Shown: positions 7,016 through 16,956, numbered from the stretch's first letter. The stretch: 64,000 nucleotides of DNA from Nostoc sp. FACHB-152 (GCF_014697475.1 NZ_JACJRV010000015.1:1-64000), one strand, 5' to 3'. The notes: generated from the sequence alone by a model not told the origin. A program made the numbers and translations.

Positions 7016-9232
7016 ATGCTGAATTCAGAAAAATATCCTTACCTGTCACAGCCTAAATTTGCTCACTTTAATAATAAAAATGAAGATGAACTGGATATCA
7101 GACAATTTTTTTCAGTCCTGCGTCGGCGAGTTTTATTAATATCAGGTGTTACTGCTGTAGTTGTTACAGTAGCAACCCCAAAAGAAGAAAAAACTTCTCC
7201 AGTTTATGTAGGCGCTTTTGAAATTTTAACCAAACCAATTACAAAAGAAAGTAAGGTTATAGCTAGTGCGCCTCAAACTATTCCTAGTGTTAATAAAACA
7301 TCTAGCCTAGAAATCAGCAATACTAATACTGAAACAGCGATTAAAGTTTTACGCAGTCCCCAAGTTATTCAGCCGATAGTTGACCAATTAAAGTCTAAAT
7401 ACAGATATATAGATTATGATGCACTGGTTGGTGATTTAGTGATTAAGTCTTCAGTGCCAAATATTTTAAATGTCCAATATGCTAGTTCAGACCAGAAACT
7501 AGCTGATGAGGTGTCAAAATTATTGGCTGATGCTTACTTACAATATAGTTTGAAAGAAACTCAGTTAAATGTTAACCAAGCAATTGAGTATGTTAATAAA
7601 AAAATAAAATCAACCCAATTACAAGTCAATAACTTACAAAAACAATTACACAATCTGCAAACAAAAAATAATTTAATTGCTCCTGCACAAAGATATCAAG
7701 AACTAACTAGTCAAGTTGCTAGTTTGCAACAGCAACAGAGAGAAAATCGCTTGCAACTAGAAGAATTAGTTGTTAGATACCAGGATTTGCAAAAAGAATT
7801 AGCAAAAAACCCAGGTGAAAGAGCAAGTAATTCATTACTGACGCAGAATGTACGTTATCAACAAATACTCGATCGCATTCAAGCAATAGATATTGAAATT
7901 GCCCAAAAGTCAGCCGTCTATTTAGAAACTCATCCAGAAATCATCATACTTAAAGAAAAGAAAGCCTACTTGCTTCCTTTGTTGACGGGAGAAGAAATTC
8001 GGGTGCAGGGGGAATTGCAAAGCCAAATTCGCAGCCTTTCAGCACGCGATCAGTTCTTTGATGAGCAAATTAAAACTCTCAATCAAGACATAAACAACTT
8101 AGTAAATGTTAGTCACGATTATGACAACATTCAGCAACAATTACAAATTGCTAAGAGTGGTCTAGCGCAATATACAGCCAAACAACAAGAACTAGAAATA
8201 GAAAAATCTCAAAAACAACAACCTTGGGTGTTACTTGATCAAAAATTAACTCCTGTTAATCAACCTGCTGCTACTTCAGAAAGTGGTCAGAGGAACTTAG
8301 CAATTGAAGGTGCTTTAGGATTACTATTGGGTATTGGAGCAGCTTTAGTGGTAGATAAACTGAGCAACATCTTCTATTCTGCCCAAGAACTGAAAAAGAA
8401 TATTAAGCTGCCATTACTAGGAACAGTACCTCTGAAAAAAGAGCTAAATGTGTCACCTCAAACCCATATTTCTAGAAGGTTACAAAAAACAAATCGCGCC
8501 TCCTTGTCGGAAATTTTTTATTCTCTCTACACCAAAATTATGTTTTTGGGTTCGGACGATCGCATTCGTTCTTTAGTGATCAGTTCAGCCGGACAAGGTG
8601 ATGGTAAGTCTACGGTAGCTGTACATCTAGCACAGGCCGCAGCTGCAATGGGACAAAGAGTATTATTAGTAGATGCTAATCTGCGTTGTCCTAGCTTGCA
8701 TCACCGCCTTGGGATTTTGAATGTTCAGGGTTTAACTGAGGTGATTAGCCAAGATTTAGACTGGCAAAATATAATTGAGCGATCGCCTATCGAAGAAAAC
8801 CTGTATGTAATGACTTCGGGAGTTATCCCTCCTGATTCTGTAAGGTTATTGGCTTCTCAAAAAATGCAGCATTTAATGTATGAACTGCAAGCCAATTTTG
8901 ATTTAGTAATTTATGACACTCCGTCTCTGTTAGGATTGCCAGATGCCCATTTGTTAGCATCTAATACCAACGGTATGCTACTAGTAGCAGGTTTAGGTCA
9001 ATTAAAACGTAATGCCCTCAAGCAAGTTTTGACGGATATTGAAATATCTGGCACTCCCTTATTAGGCATGATTGCGAATAAATCTAAAGATGCTACACCT
9101 GTTTCTTCTATCCAATATCAGCAACACCCCAAACAAAATATGAGTGTTGCAAAAGTAGATTTAGAAACCAAAAATACGTCTAAAGTTAACCCTGAATCAA
9201 CTGTTTCAGTAGGAGTTAGCGCAAATAATTAA
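7016..9232 (+). CDS. Wzc/CpsD-type tyrosine kinase (BY-kinase) with Wzz domain
   Basis: 738 residues. Such proteins control chain length and export of exopolysaccharide at the inner membrane, with autophosphorylation on tyrosine. An N-terminal Wzz segment (IRQFFSVLRRRVLLISGV, first membrane helix about 38-55) leads into a long coiled-coil region (about 180-400) and a second helix (NLAIEGALGLLLGIGAALVV, about 424-445). The C-terminal kinase has Walker A SAGQGDGKST (about 524-533), Walker A' VLLVDANLR (about 548-556) and Walker B LVIYDTPS (about 630). The C-terminal tail contains only one tyrosine, not the usual cluster. A second gene of the same class is encoded at 12783-14969 on the other strand. 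Confidence 0.9.
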   Translation: MLNSEKYPYLSQPKFAHFNNKNEDELDIRQFFSVLRRRVLLISGVTAVVVTVATPKEEKTSPVYVGAFEILTKPITKESKVIASAPQTIPSVNKTSSLEISNTNTETAIKVLRSPQVIQPIVDQLKSKYRYIDYDALVGDLVIKSSVPNILNVQYASSDQKLADEVSKLLADAYLQYSLKETQLNVNQAIEYVNKKIKSTQLQVNNLQKQLHNLQTKNNLIAPAQRYQELTSQVASLQQQQRENRLQLEELVVRYQDLQKELAKNPGERASNSLLTQNVRYQQILDRIQAIDIEIAQKSAVYLETHPEIIILKEKKAYLLPLLTGEEIRVQGELQSQIRSLSARDQFFDEQIKTLNQDINNLVNVSHDYDNIQQQLQIAKSGLAQYTAKQQELEIEKSQKQQPWVLLDQKLTPVNQPAATSESGQRNLAIEGALGLLLGIGAALVVDKLSNIFYSAQELKKNIKLPLLGTVPLKKELNVSPQTHISRRLQKTNRASLSEIFYSLYTKIMFLGSDDRIRSLVISSAGQGDGKSTVAVHLAQAAAAMGQRVLLVDANLRCPSLHHRLGILNVQGLTEVISQDLDWQNIIERSPIEENLYVMTSGVIPPDSVRLLASQKMQHLMYELQANFDLVIYDTPSLLGLPDAHLLASNTNGMLLVAGLGQLKRNALKQVLTDIEISGTPLLGMIANKSKDATPVSSIQYQQHPKQNMSVAKVDLETKNTSKVNPESTVSVGVSANN

Positions 9233-9328
9233 GATATACAAAAGGCAAAAGACAGAGCTTTTACCTTTTGACTCCTCAGATCCTTGACTTCTTTGAGAGG
9301 TCGAGGATTTGTCTATTCACTAATGATT

Positions 9329-9410
9329 TAGGACATCAACCGATGATAAAACTTAGATAGGAAAAGGCTTTTAACTCTTTCACCTGTCACCTGTCACCTG
9401 TCACCTCCTA
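9329..9410 (+). repeat. Dispersed repeat family D, copy 1
   Basis: Contains TTAGGACATCA, then AAAACTTAGA, then CTTTTAACTCT and three tandem CACCTGT units. The same ordered blocks occur at 45277-45340 (same strand), 50271-50358 (inverted) and 60018-60066 (inverted, partial). It fills the space between the BY-kinase stop and the next gene. Confidence 0.6.
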
Positions 9411-9413
9411 TAC

Positions 9414-9896
9414 TCATTCCTTTTCCGGCGATTTCAGAGCTTGATCTAAAACTTGCCGAGCCTGTTCCGCTTTAGCACGTGCTTCTAGGTAACGCAGATT
9501 TGCTTGGGCGAAGCTTTTGAGAACTTTAAAACCTTCTTTTAGGCGTGTAATTTCTTCTTCGGTGACAGACTGATCTGAAAACAAAACATCAACAGCTTTG
9601 CGAATCTCCAATGCTTCACTACGTGATTCCTGGACTTTCAGTTTGAGAGTAGCCAAGTTGCTGAGTACCTGGACAGCTTGAGTGATAGCATCTTCACCGC
9701 TAGCACTATCAAGAGTTGTTTCCTTAACTTCAATTAATTGTTGAGGGCTAAATCCTTCTTCTAATTCTGTGGGGAGTTTACCCGCATCCATCAGTTCCAT
9801 TAACTGATCCATTGCTTTATCACGGGCTTTAGCTGAATCTTTGCCAGGAACAGTGAGAATAATTTCTGGGCTTTGGGCAAGAGTATACTGAACCAT
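9414..9896 (-). CDS. Conserved helical protein, hypothetical
   Basis: A 160-residue acidic, soluble protein. After a short N-terminal strand region (YTLAQSPEIILTVPGK) it is largely alpha-helical with heptad-like spacing, e.g. AVQVLSNLATLKLKVQESR and SFAQANLRYLEARAKAEQA, suggesting a coiled coil. There is no signal peptide, membrane segment or catalytic motif that I recognise. It is divergent from the gene at 10103 with a 206-base spacer and convergent with the BY-kinase. The base composition and clean codon pattern support a real gene. Function unknown. Confidence 0.75.
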   Translation of the reverse strand: MVQYTLAQSPEIILTVPGKDSAKARDKAMDQLMELMDAGKLPTELEEGFSPQQLIEVKETTLDSASGEDAITQAVQVLSNLATLKLKVQESRSEALEIRKAVDVLFSDQSVTEEEITRLKEGFKVLKSFAQANLRYLEARAKAEQARQVLDQALKSPEKE

Positions 9897-10102
9897 ATTT
9901 TAAGGCAGAAAATTTGCTGGATAACCAAGCATAGGCAAATAATTTTAACACGTGCAGATGAGGTATTGATATTTTCAGTAATTAAAAAATAATTATTCTT
10001 GTTGCTGCACAATTTAGGAATTTATCAGTACCTTTTCCTGTCATCTAAAATAAAACTTTATACTAGATAAAGATAGGTCAACTTCAATAGGAGGGGCGAG
10101 CA

Positions 10103-11398
10103 ATGGCTCCCAATCCCACTATCATGCGTACAGTGGAACAACTGGGCTACCGAGTCACTGTTGGTGATGTGGCAACCCAGGCAGGATTAAATATTGCAGA
10201 GGCAGGGCAAGGGTTATTAACTTTGGCTGCTGATGCGGGTGGACATTTACAAGTAGCAGAATCAGGTGATATTGTTTACCAATTTCCGCAGAATTTCAGA
10301 GCAATTTTACGTAATAAATATTTTCAGTTAAAATTGCAAGAATGGTGGCAAAAGGTTTGGGGAATTATTTTCTACCTAATTCGTATTTCTTTTGGCATCT
10401 TTTTAGTTCTTTCAATCGCCCTAATTACTATTACCATTTTTATCATTATTACTGCTGCTAATTCTGACCGTGACAGTGACAATAGAGGTGGTAGCTTTAG
10501 CGGTGGAGGCTTCTTTTTTTTCCCGGATTTATTTTGGTATTTTAGTCCGAACTACTACGATACTCGCCACCAACAACGACGACAAGAAAGCCGTCAAACC
10601 AGCGAATTAAATTTTTTCGAGGCTGTCTTTTCATTTTTATTTGGTGATGGTAATCCTAATGCCAAGCTAGAAGAACGCCGTTGGCAAGAAATCGCGGCTG
10701 TAATTCGCAATCAGCGTGGTGCAGTTGTCGCAGAACAAATTGCTCCCTATTTGGATGACCTTGGCCCAGGGTATAAACAAGAATACGAAGACTATATGCT
10801 GCCTGTATTGCTCCGATTCAATGGGCAACCAAGAGTTAGTTCTGAAGGACAAATTGTTTATTACTTCCCAGAATTACAAATAAGAGCTAGCAAAAAAGGT
10901 CGTCAGTCAATACAAGCTTACCTAGAAGAATTCCCTTGGCGTTTTAGTATGGCGAGTTCTGGGCAAAATATGTTAAGTGCAGGGCTGGGCGTACTGAATT
11001 TTGTTGGTGCTTTAGTTCTCGGAAACTTATTAAGAGATGGTGTTGTAGCTGCACAGTTGGGAGGATTAGTAGCTTTTGTTCAAGGAATTTATTGGCTGTT
11101 GCTGGCTTACGGTATAGGTTTCTTGGGTGTACCATTGGTGCGTTATTTCTGGATTCAATGGCGTAATCAAAAAATTGCTCAACGCAACCGCGATCGCCTG
11201 TCCCGCGCTAGATTATTAACTGAACCAGATGCAACCTTACAGCAAAAAATTGACTTCGCCCATCAATTCGCCGCAGAAACAGTCATAGAAAACAAAGATT
11301 TAGTCTATTCCACTGAAACGGATTTATTAGACCAAGAAATCGAGCGTTCTGCACAAATTGAAGCGGAATGGCACAAGCGGCTGCAAAGTGGAGAATAA
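10103..11398 (+). CDS. Conserved membrane protein with duplicated domain
   Basis: 431 residues; start ATG at 10103 preceded by AGGAGGGG. The N-terminus (MRTVEQLGYRVTVGDVATQA) looks like a winged-helix fold. One membrane helix follows (about 91-116), then a low-complexity linker rich in Gly, Phe and Arg (RGGSFSGGGFFFFPDL). A second copy of the N-terminal pattern appears around 200-262: 'GDIVYQFPQNFRA' in the first copy matches 'GQIVYYFPELQIRA' in the second. Two more hydrophobic segments follow (about 295-350) and then a charged helical tail. I recall similar proteins in cyanobacteria and plastids without a defined role. Function unknown. Confidence 0.75.
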   Translation: MAPNPTIMRTVEQLGYRVTVGDVATQAGLNIAEAGQGLLTLAADAGGHLQVAESGDIVYQFPQNFRAILRNKYFQLKLQEWWQKVWGIIFYLIRISFGIFLVLSIALITITIFIIITAANSDRDSDNRGGSFSGGGFFFFPDLFWYFSPNYYDTRHQQRRQESRQTSELNFFEAVFSFLFGDGNPNAKLEERRWQEIAAVIRNQRGAVVAEQIAPYLDDLGPGYKQEYEDYMLPVLLRFNGQPRVSSEGQIVYYFPELQIRASKKGRQSIQAYLEEFPWRFSMASSGQNMLSAGLGVLNFVGALVLGNLLRDGVVAAQLGGLVAFVQGIYWLLLAYGIGFLGVPLVRYFWIQWRNQKIAQRNRDRLSRARLLTEPDATLQQKIDFAHQFAAETVIENKDLVYSTETDLLDQEIERSAQIEAEWHKRLQSGE

Positions 11399-11413
11399 AA
11401 AGAAAAAAGTATA

Positions 11414-11447
11414 AAGTCTGAAGTATGAAGTTTAAAATTTCAGACTT
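11414..11447. terminator. Bidirectional terminator-like inverted repeat
   Basis: AAGTCTGAA (11414-11422) pairs with TTCAGACTT (11439-11447) inside a longer AT-rich dyad. It separates two convergent genes (ending at 11398 and 11471), so it could stop transcription from both sides. Confidence 0.45.
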
Positions 11448-11470
11448 CACACTTCATCCTTCATACTTTC

Positions 11471-12625
11471 TTACTTCGCCTTAATCGGTGTTAAAGCTAC
11501 ACCTTTGTAATAATGTCCCAAAATTTGTAGGTGGTTGATACCGCGTCGAGCCAAATTATATGCTCCCCACTGGCTCATCCCTAAAGCATGACCAAAGCCT
11601 AAGCCTTGTAGTACAAAACTGCCATCTGCACCTTTGGTAACATTAAAGCGGGTACTCCTCAGTTTCAGTGCGGTACGTACCTCCTCACCTTGTAGTACCT
11701 TTGTGCCTCTGTCTCCGACAATTTTTAAAGCTTTAACACTGCGAAAAGGCGAGTATTTTTCGGGAATCATTTCCTTAACATTGCCCACACCAGAAATTCT
11801 GGCACTAATTTCCGCAGGAGAGAAGGTTTTAACCCAATTGCACTCCTTGATGTCTTGATCGAAGTCTTGAACAGCACGCAAATAAGGCAAACTATTTCCC
11901 CAGACATCTTCTACATTCTCGGTATGTCCGCCAGAACAAGCGTGAAAGACAGAGAGAATAATTTTGTTGTTATAAGTTAGTACCTGTCCTGCGGTCTTAT
12001 CAACAGCAGCGTAGGTAGCCGGAGATTCACTGGTCACGCCTTTATAAATTTGCCAGCGATCTGGACTGTCGCCTAAATCGTAAATAGGATTATTGCGTTG
12101 TTTTTCCCGCTCGTAGAGAGCGTAGGTACGAGCCGCGATCGCTTGGGCTTTGAGGGCTTCTTGCGGCCAGCTGGTATTCATTTCGCCACCAATCACGCTG
12201 TAGAGGTATTCTTCAGCATCCACCCAGTTAACCGCCGTTACACCTTTGTCTGAGGGAACAACTAAAGTTCTACCTCGATACCAGCGATCGCCAATGTAAA
12301 CAAATCCTTTACCTGTTGGCTCAATCCAAAATAAACCAGACTGCCACTTATCTAAAGCCACACCACCAGGAATGGCTTGAGCATAATACGCACTCATCCC
12401 TGGTAACTGCCCCAGAGTGCGCCCAGTACTATCCTTGACCAATGCAGTCGTAGAACTACCGACCTTTACTTGATTAACTCCCCTCTCAATAGCTACGCGT
12501 AAAATCACAGATGCTTGAGCGGGTGCAACCAAAACAATCCACAAGAGGATACCCATCCACCAATGACGGAATTTAACCTGAGAAAATAAAGAGCCTAAAA
12601 ACAGTTGGAATTTCATGCTGATCAT
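11471..12625 (-). CDS. SpoIID/LytB-domain protein (amidase enhancer-like)
   Basis: SpoIID-family proteins act on glycan strands stripped of peptides or enhance peptidoglycan amidases in the cell wall. This 384-residue protein has a basic start, a hydrophobic segment (about 24-36) and a signal-peptidase context AQA-S at 37-40. The hallmark block is at about 143-170: SVIGGEMNTSWPQEALKAQA followed by IAARTYAL. The C-terminal GLGFGHALGMSQWGA is also diagnostic. The ATG at 12625 or one three codons later (12616) could be the start. It is preceded on the same strand by the second BY-kinase gene (157 bases away), so the two may be co-expressed in envelope or polysaccharide biology. Confidence 0.88.
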   Translation of the reverse strand: MISMKFQLFLGSLFSQVKFRHWWMGILLWIVLVAPAQASVILRVAIERGVNQVKVGSSTTALVKDSTGRTLGQLPGMSAYYAQAIPGGVALDKWQSGLFWIEPTGKGFVYIGDRWYRGRTLVVPSDKGVTAVNWVDAEEYLYSVIGGEMNTSWPQEALKAQAIAARTYALYEREKQRNNPIYDLGDSPDRWQIYKGVTSESPATYAAVDKTAGQVLTYNNKIILSVFHACSGGHTENVEDVWGNSLPYLRAVQDFDQDIKECNWVKTFSPAEISARISGVGNVKEMIPEKYSPFRSVKALKIVGDRGTKVLQGEEVRTALKLRSTRFNVTKGADGSFVLQGLGFGHALGMSQWGAYNLARRGINHLQILGHYYKGVALTPIKAK

Positions 12626-12782
12626 CTAAAAAAACTAGTATCTGCTTGACGCTTTGGAATATGGCATCTACCACTCAAGATGAGACAGTTCTCCAACATA
12701 GGAGGTTGCCGCCTCCTATCAATTATGCATTGTATTTTTAGAAGAGTAACTAATCACTAATAAGCGATGACAAATGACAAAA

Positions 12783-14969
12783 TTAAACCTGTTGGTAATT
12801 TCTCACCCCATTAGCAATTATCCCAATTAAATTCCAATGGCTCAGAATTTCTTGAGCTTGCATTAAATCACTTTGCGTTAACTGTCCCATGCGCCCTACC
12901 ATCACAATTTCATGGCAATACGCAGCTAAAATTCTTGCATCTGCTGTACCTAAAATGGGTGGAGCATCTACTAATACTAAATCGTAGGTTTGCTCAAATC
13001 GCTTGAGCAATTCTTTCATCCGCAGAGAACTGAGTAGCTTAATTGTATCTTCTGGTCTAGGCCCCGCAGTTAAAACATCAATTAACGGATGAACTGGCTG
13101 GATGTAATTATGAATGTGGTTATTTGTTTCATCTAACAATAGTAGAGATAAACCCCAATCATTGGATAATTGCAAGGTTTTATGCAAGCTAGGATAACGC
13201 AGGTTAGCATCAATTAAAAGAATGCGCCGATGCATTCGCGCTGCACTAGCAGCCAGCCCCAACAACAAAGTAGTTTTACCTTCACCAGATAAAGCTGAAG
13301 TAAACATCAAAGACTTAAAAGGCAAAGGATTCTTTGATATATGAAGGTTCTGGTAGAGGATGTCTAAGGTTTCATGGCATGGCAACCAAGTATCAGTTTC
13401 TACAAAAGAAGCTGTTTTGCGCTTATTGCCCAAAATAATAGGCAGCCATTTTTTAAAACCACGTGGTGGTAGTTTTGGCACAGATCCTAGTAATCGTAAA
13501 TTGCTTAACTGCTGTAATTCTTTTGTGGAATAAATAGTGCGAGTGAATATTCCCCAACTTAAGGCTACTGCAATGCCTAAAATTGGACTAATTAGTAAAC
13601 CTCCTAACAATACTGATAATCTATCAATCCCTACTAGCTTTCCTAAAGCTGGTTCTTCTAAGACTTGCCAGTCAATACCTCCTTGGGCAATTTTTAATCC
13701 CAAAGACTGTTGTGCTTGCAGCAGTTGTTCTAGTTGTTTGCGCTTAGTTTGTACTTCTGGCAGAAGACGGTTATATTCTGCTATCAAACTAGGATATTTA
13801 CTAAATTCAAAACGCAGTTGTTGTTCTGTCTGGGCTAAACTCTTTTCGTTAGCAAGTAATCCTAAAGCAATTGTTTGTAGTTGAGTTCGCTCTTGCAATA
13901 GTTGTGGGTCAACGCCTTCTGTCTGCTGTTGAGCCGAAGGAGCGTGTTGCATATCTCTTATTAATTGATTGACCTCTCTTTTTAAGAGAACTAATTGATT
14001 TTGGCGTTGCTCTTTCAGTTGCTCTATGATTGGAGACTCATCTGTGTAGCGTTGCTGTTCCCTAGCTAAAATTAGTTCTGTCTTTTTAAACTCACTTAAT
14101 AAAGATTGGTAGCTATCTGACTGATTTAAACGCGAAGAAAATCTAGCTTGATGAGATGAACTAGCTATTTCTTGCTCTAAATTACTATAGCGAGCCTGTA
14201 CATCTTGTAGTTGGGCGCGGGTAGTTTGTAGCTGATTTTGTACTTCAGCCAGAGATTCTAAGAGAATTTTACTTTGTGATTCTGGCTCAAGAAGATTATG
14301 TTTGCGACGAAAATATTCTAAGTTTTTTTCTGCTTGTCTTACTTCTTTTTGTGTCTGAGATAACCGGACGTTAATAAATGCTAGACCTTTATTTAAACGT
14401 TCTTTTTGGTACTGGTTATTATAATCTTGATAAACTTTTTGCAGTGCTAATAGTACTCTTTGGCTTTTAACCGGATTCTCATCATTAAACGAAATTTTTA
14501 ATACTTGTAAAGGAAGATGATTGGCTCCTATTTTATTTTCTAATTGCACTATTGATAGCCGTGCTTGCTGTTCATCAGATGTTTTTCCTTTGATATCTTC
14601 TACCGTAATATTTGGATAATATGGACGTAGCAAAACCACAGCTTTATCGATAATTTTAGGACTTAACATCAGCCTTACCTGTGCTGAGTAATCTACAACT
14701 GATAGATTAATATCAGATATTTCGCTCCCAATCCAGTTGGGAATATTATTTGCTCTAGTTCCTGTATTAGTATAGGAACTAACAAGTAATTGCATAGAGC
14801 TTTGATAAGTAGATTTAGTATTGAGAGCTATAAAGCCAGCAACGGACATAACTACACAAGAAACACCCAATACTAAAAAGCGTCGCCGTCGCAAAGTTAT
14901 TGATAATTGTTTGATATTAAGTTTGTGCAGTAGCGAGTTATTCATTGGTTGCTGTTGATTCCTAGTCAT
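12783..14969 (-). CDS. Second Wzc/CpsD-type tyrosine kinase (BY-kinase)
   Basis: 728 residues, same architecture as the protein at 7016: an N-terminal Wzz segment with a membrane helix (about 33-50), a long coiled coil (about 200-430), a second helix (VLLGGLLISPILGIAVAL, about 455-475), then a kinase domain. Walker A is SALSGEGKTT (about 556-565), Walker A' is ILLIDANLR and Walker B is LVLVDAPP. The tail is very short (NGVRNYQQV) with a single tyrosine, so the usual tyrosine cluster is lacking. It probably acts in exopolysaccharide chain-length control and export. It ends 157 bases before the SpoIID-like gene, with which it shares orientation. Confidence 0.9.
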   Translation of the reverse strand: MTRNQQQPMNNSLLHKLNIKQLSITLRRRRFLVLGVSCVVMSVAGFIALNTKSTYQSSMQLLVSSYTNTGTRANNIPNWIGSEISDINLSVVDYSAQVRLMLSPKIIDKAVVLLRPYYPNITVEDIKGKTSDEQQARLSIVQLENKIGANHLPLQVLKISFNDENPVKSQRVLLALQKVYQDYNNQYQKERLNKGLAFINVRLSQTQKEVRQAEKNLEYFRRKHNLLEPESQSKILLESLAEVQNQLQTTRAQLQDVQARYSNLEQEIASSSHQARFSSRLNQSDSYQSLLSEFKKTELILAREQQRYTDESPIIEQLKEQRQNQLVLLKREVNQLIRDMQHAPSAQQQTEGVDPQLLQERTQLQTIALGLLANEKSLAQTEQQLRFEFSKYPSLIAEYNRLLPEVQTKRKQLEQLLQAQQSLGLKIAQGGIDWQVLEEPALGKLVGIDRLSVLLGGLLISPILGIAVALSWGIFTRTIYSTKELQQLSNLRLLGSVPKLPPRGFKKWLPIILGNKRKTASFVETDTWLPCHETLDILYQNLHISKNPLPFKSLMFTSALSGEGKTTLLLGLAASAARMHRRILLIDANLRYPSLHKTLQLSNDWGLSLLLLDETNNHIHNYIQPVHPLIDVLTAGPRPEDTIKLLSSLRMKELLKRFEQTYDLVLVDAPPILGTADARILAAYCHEIVMVGRMGQLTQSDLMQAQEILSHWNLIGIIANGVRNYQQV

Positions 14970-15835
14970 ATTAGGTGCTATTCAGTCTCTTAAATATTTA
15001 AACAATCTGCCATCATCAAAACCAGAAAGTTTCAATTAATTCAATATTTTGGGCAAGCTGGCAAAAATAAATACACCATTTAACTCATGGGCATACATTC
15101 AATCTCATGAGTTTATTTTCTATATAAAAATATCTTTAGAGATTAAAATAATTTTATTGCGATCGTCAATATTCTCTAAAAATCTTTATTATCTTATTTT
15201 AAAATGTTTTTTTACATGACTAAATAATTTAGTTGAAAATACACTGAGAGTTACAAATAATGCCAGTGTTATAAAAAGAAATGATATTGGATTATTTTAA
15301 AAAAAATATATGTATATAAATTAACTCAAGCAAATATAGAACGTCAGCTATATTTTAGATATAGGACTAGGCTAAATCAGGCAAATATTGATAAATCGTA
15401 TCTGCCATAACTCAGTGAATTAACGAAAAAAATTAATATTGAATGTTTATCAGATTCATTAGTTTTGAATTGATAAAACCGAATATATATGTATACAATA
15501 AACTTTGACACTTACTAGCAAAGTTTATAATAGAATAAGCACCTAATAATACCTGATTTTATTTTTTACATCCAGGAAGCTTTGAGAGCGAATTTTTAAT
15601 CTATATTGGCGATTGCCTAATTTTAAAAATTCGTGAAATTATGAGATTTTTCCTGTTAAACCCTTAAATTGATTGTATACAGCGTTTTTCGCTTGAGTGC
15701 AGTACAAGTAGAGGAATTTACCTCATTGGGATTAAAACTGCTGTAAGGATAATTTTAGTTATTATGTGGTGCGTTAGGCTAACGCCATAACACGCCACTA
15801 CTGGACTGACACGGATAAAAGAGCTACCTAATTTA
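14970..15835. other. AT-rich intergenic region
   Basis: No gene is visible in 866 bases. Most is very AT-rich and probably includes the promoter of the divergent BY-kinase gene. Around 15767-15805 there is a palindromic repeat (GTGCGTTAGGCTAACGCC, then a CCAC-rich arm) related to the one inside 3530-3590. Confidence 0.5.
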
Positions 15836-16708
15836 TCAGAATTTTGCTATTGCTTCTAATTCTTCTTTTATCGATAAAGGTTGATAACCTAGTTTGAAGG
15901 CTTGAGAACTGTCTAAAGAGACATCTGCTGGTCTGGGTGCTGACATTTTTATATCTTGTTGTCGGCAGCCTTTTAGTTTTGTAGAGGGCAGATTAAATAC
16001 TTCTACTAATACTTTGCCAAAATCATAACGTGAAATCCGCTCTTTTCCCCCCAGATGAATGATGCCGCTCACTTTTTCTAAGGCTAATAATAATCCTTTA
16101 GCTGCTGTTGTTCCACTAACTGGAGTGCGAACTTCATCAATAAATAAGTTTAATTCTTTATCTTCTTTTAAAGTCTGAATAAATGGTTGAATAAAACTTG
16201 TAGCTGTGGGGGTTTCTCTGCCAAACATTAAAGGCATTCGGCACACTGCTGTCATGGGATATCGCTCTAGCATACCTATTTCTCCCATAACTTTTTGTTC
16301 CCCGTAAATATTTACAGGACATACAGGAGCAGTTTCTTTATAGGGTGCATTTAAACCATTAAATACTAAATCGGTTGATGTAAAAACGCAGGGGATAGAA
16401 TAATCTGCACACAACCCAGCTATATTGCATGATGTGGTGACGTTAATTGTGTGTGATTGTTGTGGATAGGTTTGACAAAAGTTTGGTTGTGATTGTGCTG
16501 CTGTATGAATAACTGCGGCTGGATTAATTTGACTAAATATCTGCTTGAGGTCTTGAAAGTTGTTGAGTTTGACCTTAAGCGTTTTGACTCCCGGAATTTC
16601 GATAAAATGGGAGTAATAAGTGCCATAAACTTCCCATTCTTGTTTTGCAAGTTGGCAAAGATGCCATCCTAAAAAACCACTGGCTCCGGTAATCAATAAT
16701 TTTTTCAT
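15836..16708 (-). CDS. RmlD-like dTDP-sugar reductase (SDR family)
   Basis: A 290-residue extended short-chain dehydrogenase of the RmlD/RfbD type, which reduces NDP-4-keto-6-deoxysugars for polysaccharide or O-antigen synthesis. The Rossmann motif is GASGFLGWH (residues 8-16); the catalytic pair is in YGEQK (YxxxK); STDLVFNG is typical of the family, and the C-terminus has PRPADVSLDSSQA. I chose the ATG at 16708, which gives MKKLLITGASGFLG. A 24-codon upstream extension would be read from a repeat element and is unlikely. The exact sugar substrate is unknown. It stands alone between the BY-kinase and a pseudogene. Confidence 0.82.
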   Translation of the reverse strand: MKKLLITGASGFLGWHLCQLAKQEWEVYGTYYSHFIEIPGVKTLKVKLNNFQDLKQIFSQINPAAVIHTAAQSQPNFCQTYPQQSHTINVTTSCNIAGLCADYSIPCVFTSTDLVFNGLNAPYKETAPVCPVNIYGEQKVMGEIGMLERYPMTAVCRMPLMFGRETPTATSFIQPFIQTLKEDKELNLFIDEVRTPVSGTTAAKGLLLALEKVSGIIHLGGKERISRYDFGKVLVEVFNLPSTKLKGCRQQDIKMSAPRPADVSLDSSQAFKLGYQPLSIKEELEAIAKF

Positions 16709-16709
16709 A

Positions 16710-16798
16710 TATAGCAAGCTTCCATGAGACCCACACAAAAACCTATTGCCTATTGCCTGCCCCCACGAGTAGTTGGTCAATCCAATAGGATTGCTATA
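16710..16798 (-). repeat. MITE-like element with TATAGCAA ends
   Basis: An 89-bp element starting TATAGCAAGCTTCC (16710) and ending GGATTGCTATA (to 16798), i.e. TATAGCAA terminal inverted repeats, with CTATTGCC heptamers inside. It abuts the start codon of the reductase gene and would supply its untranslated leader. Confidence 0.5.
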
Positions 16799-16956
16799 TG
16801 ATTTACGATCGCGGCAAGCAATGCAATAGAATCATCCTTAATATAAATGAAATGGGATAATAAAAAGCTTGAGTAAAAATTATCTCTAGAGAATATGACG
16901 AGTACCTTGGTAAGAATTGAGTCACATCCCCTCTGTATCCTTAGGCCCAAAGAGTA

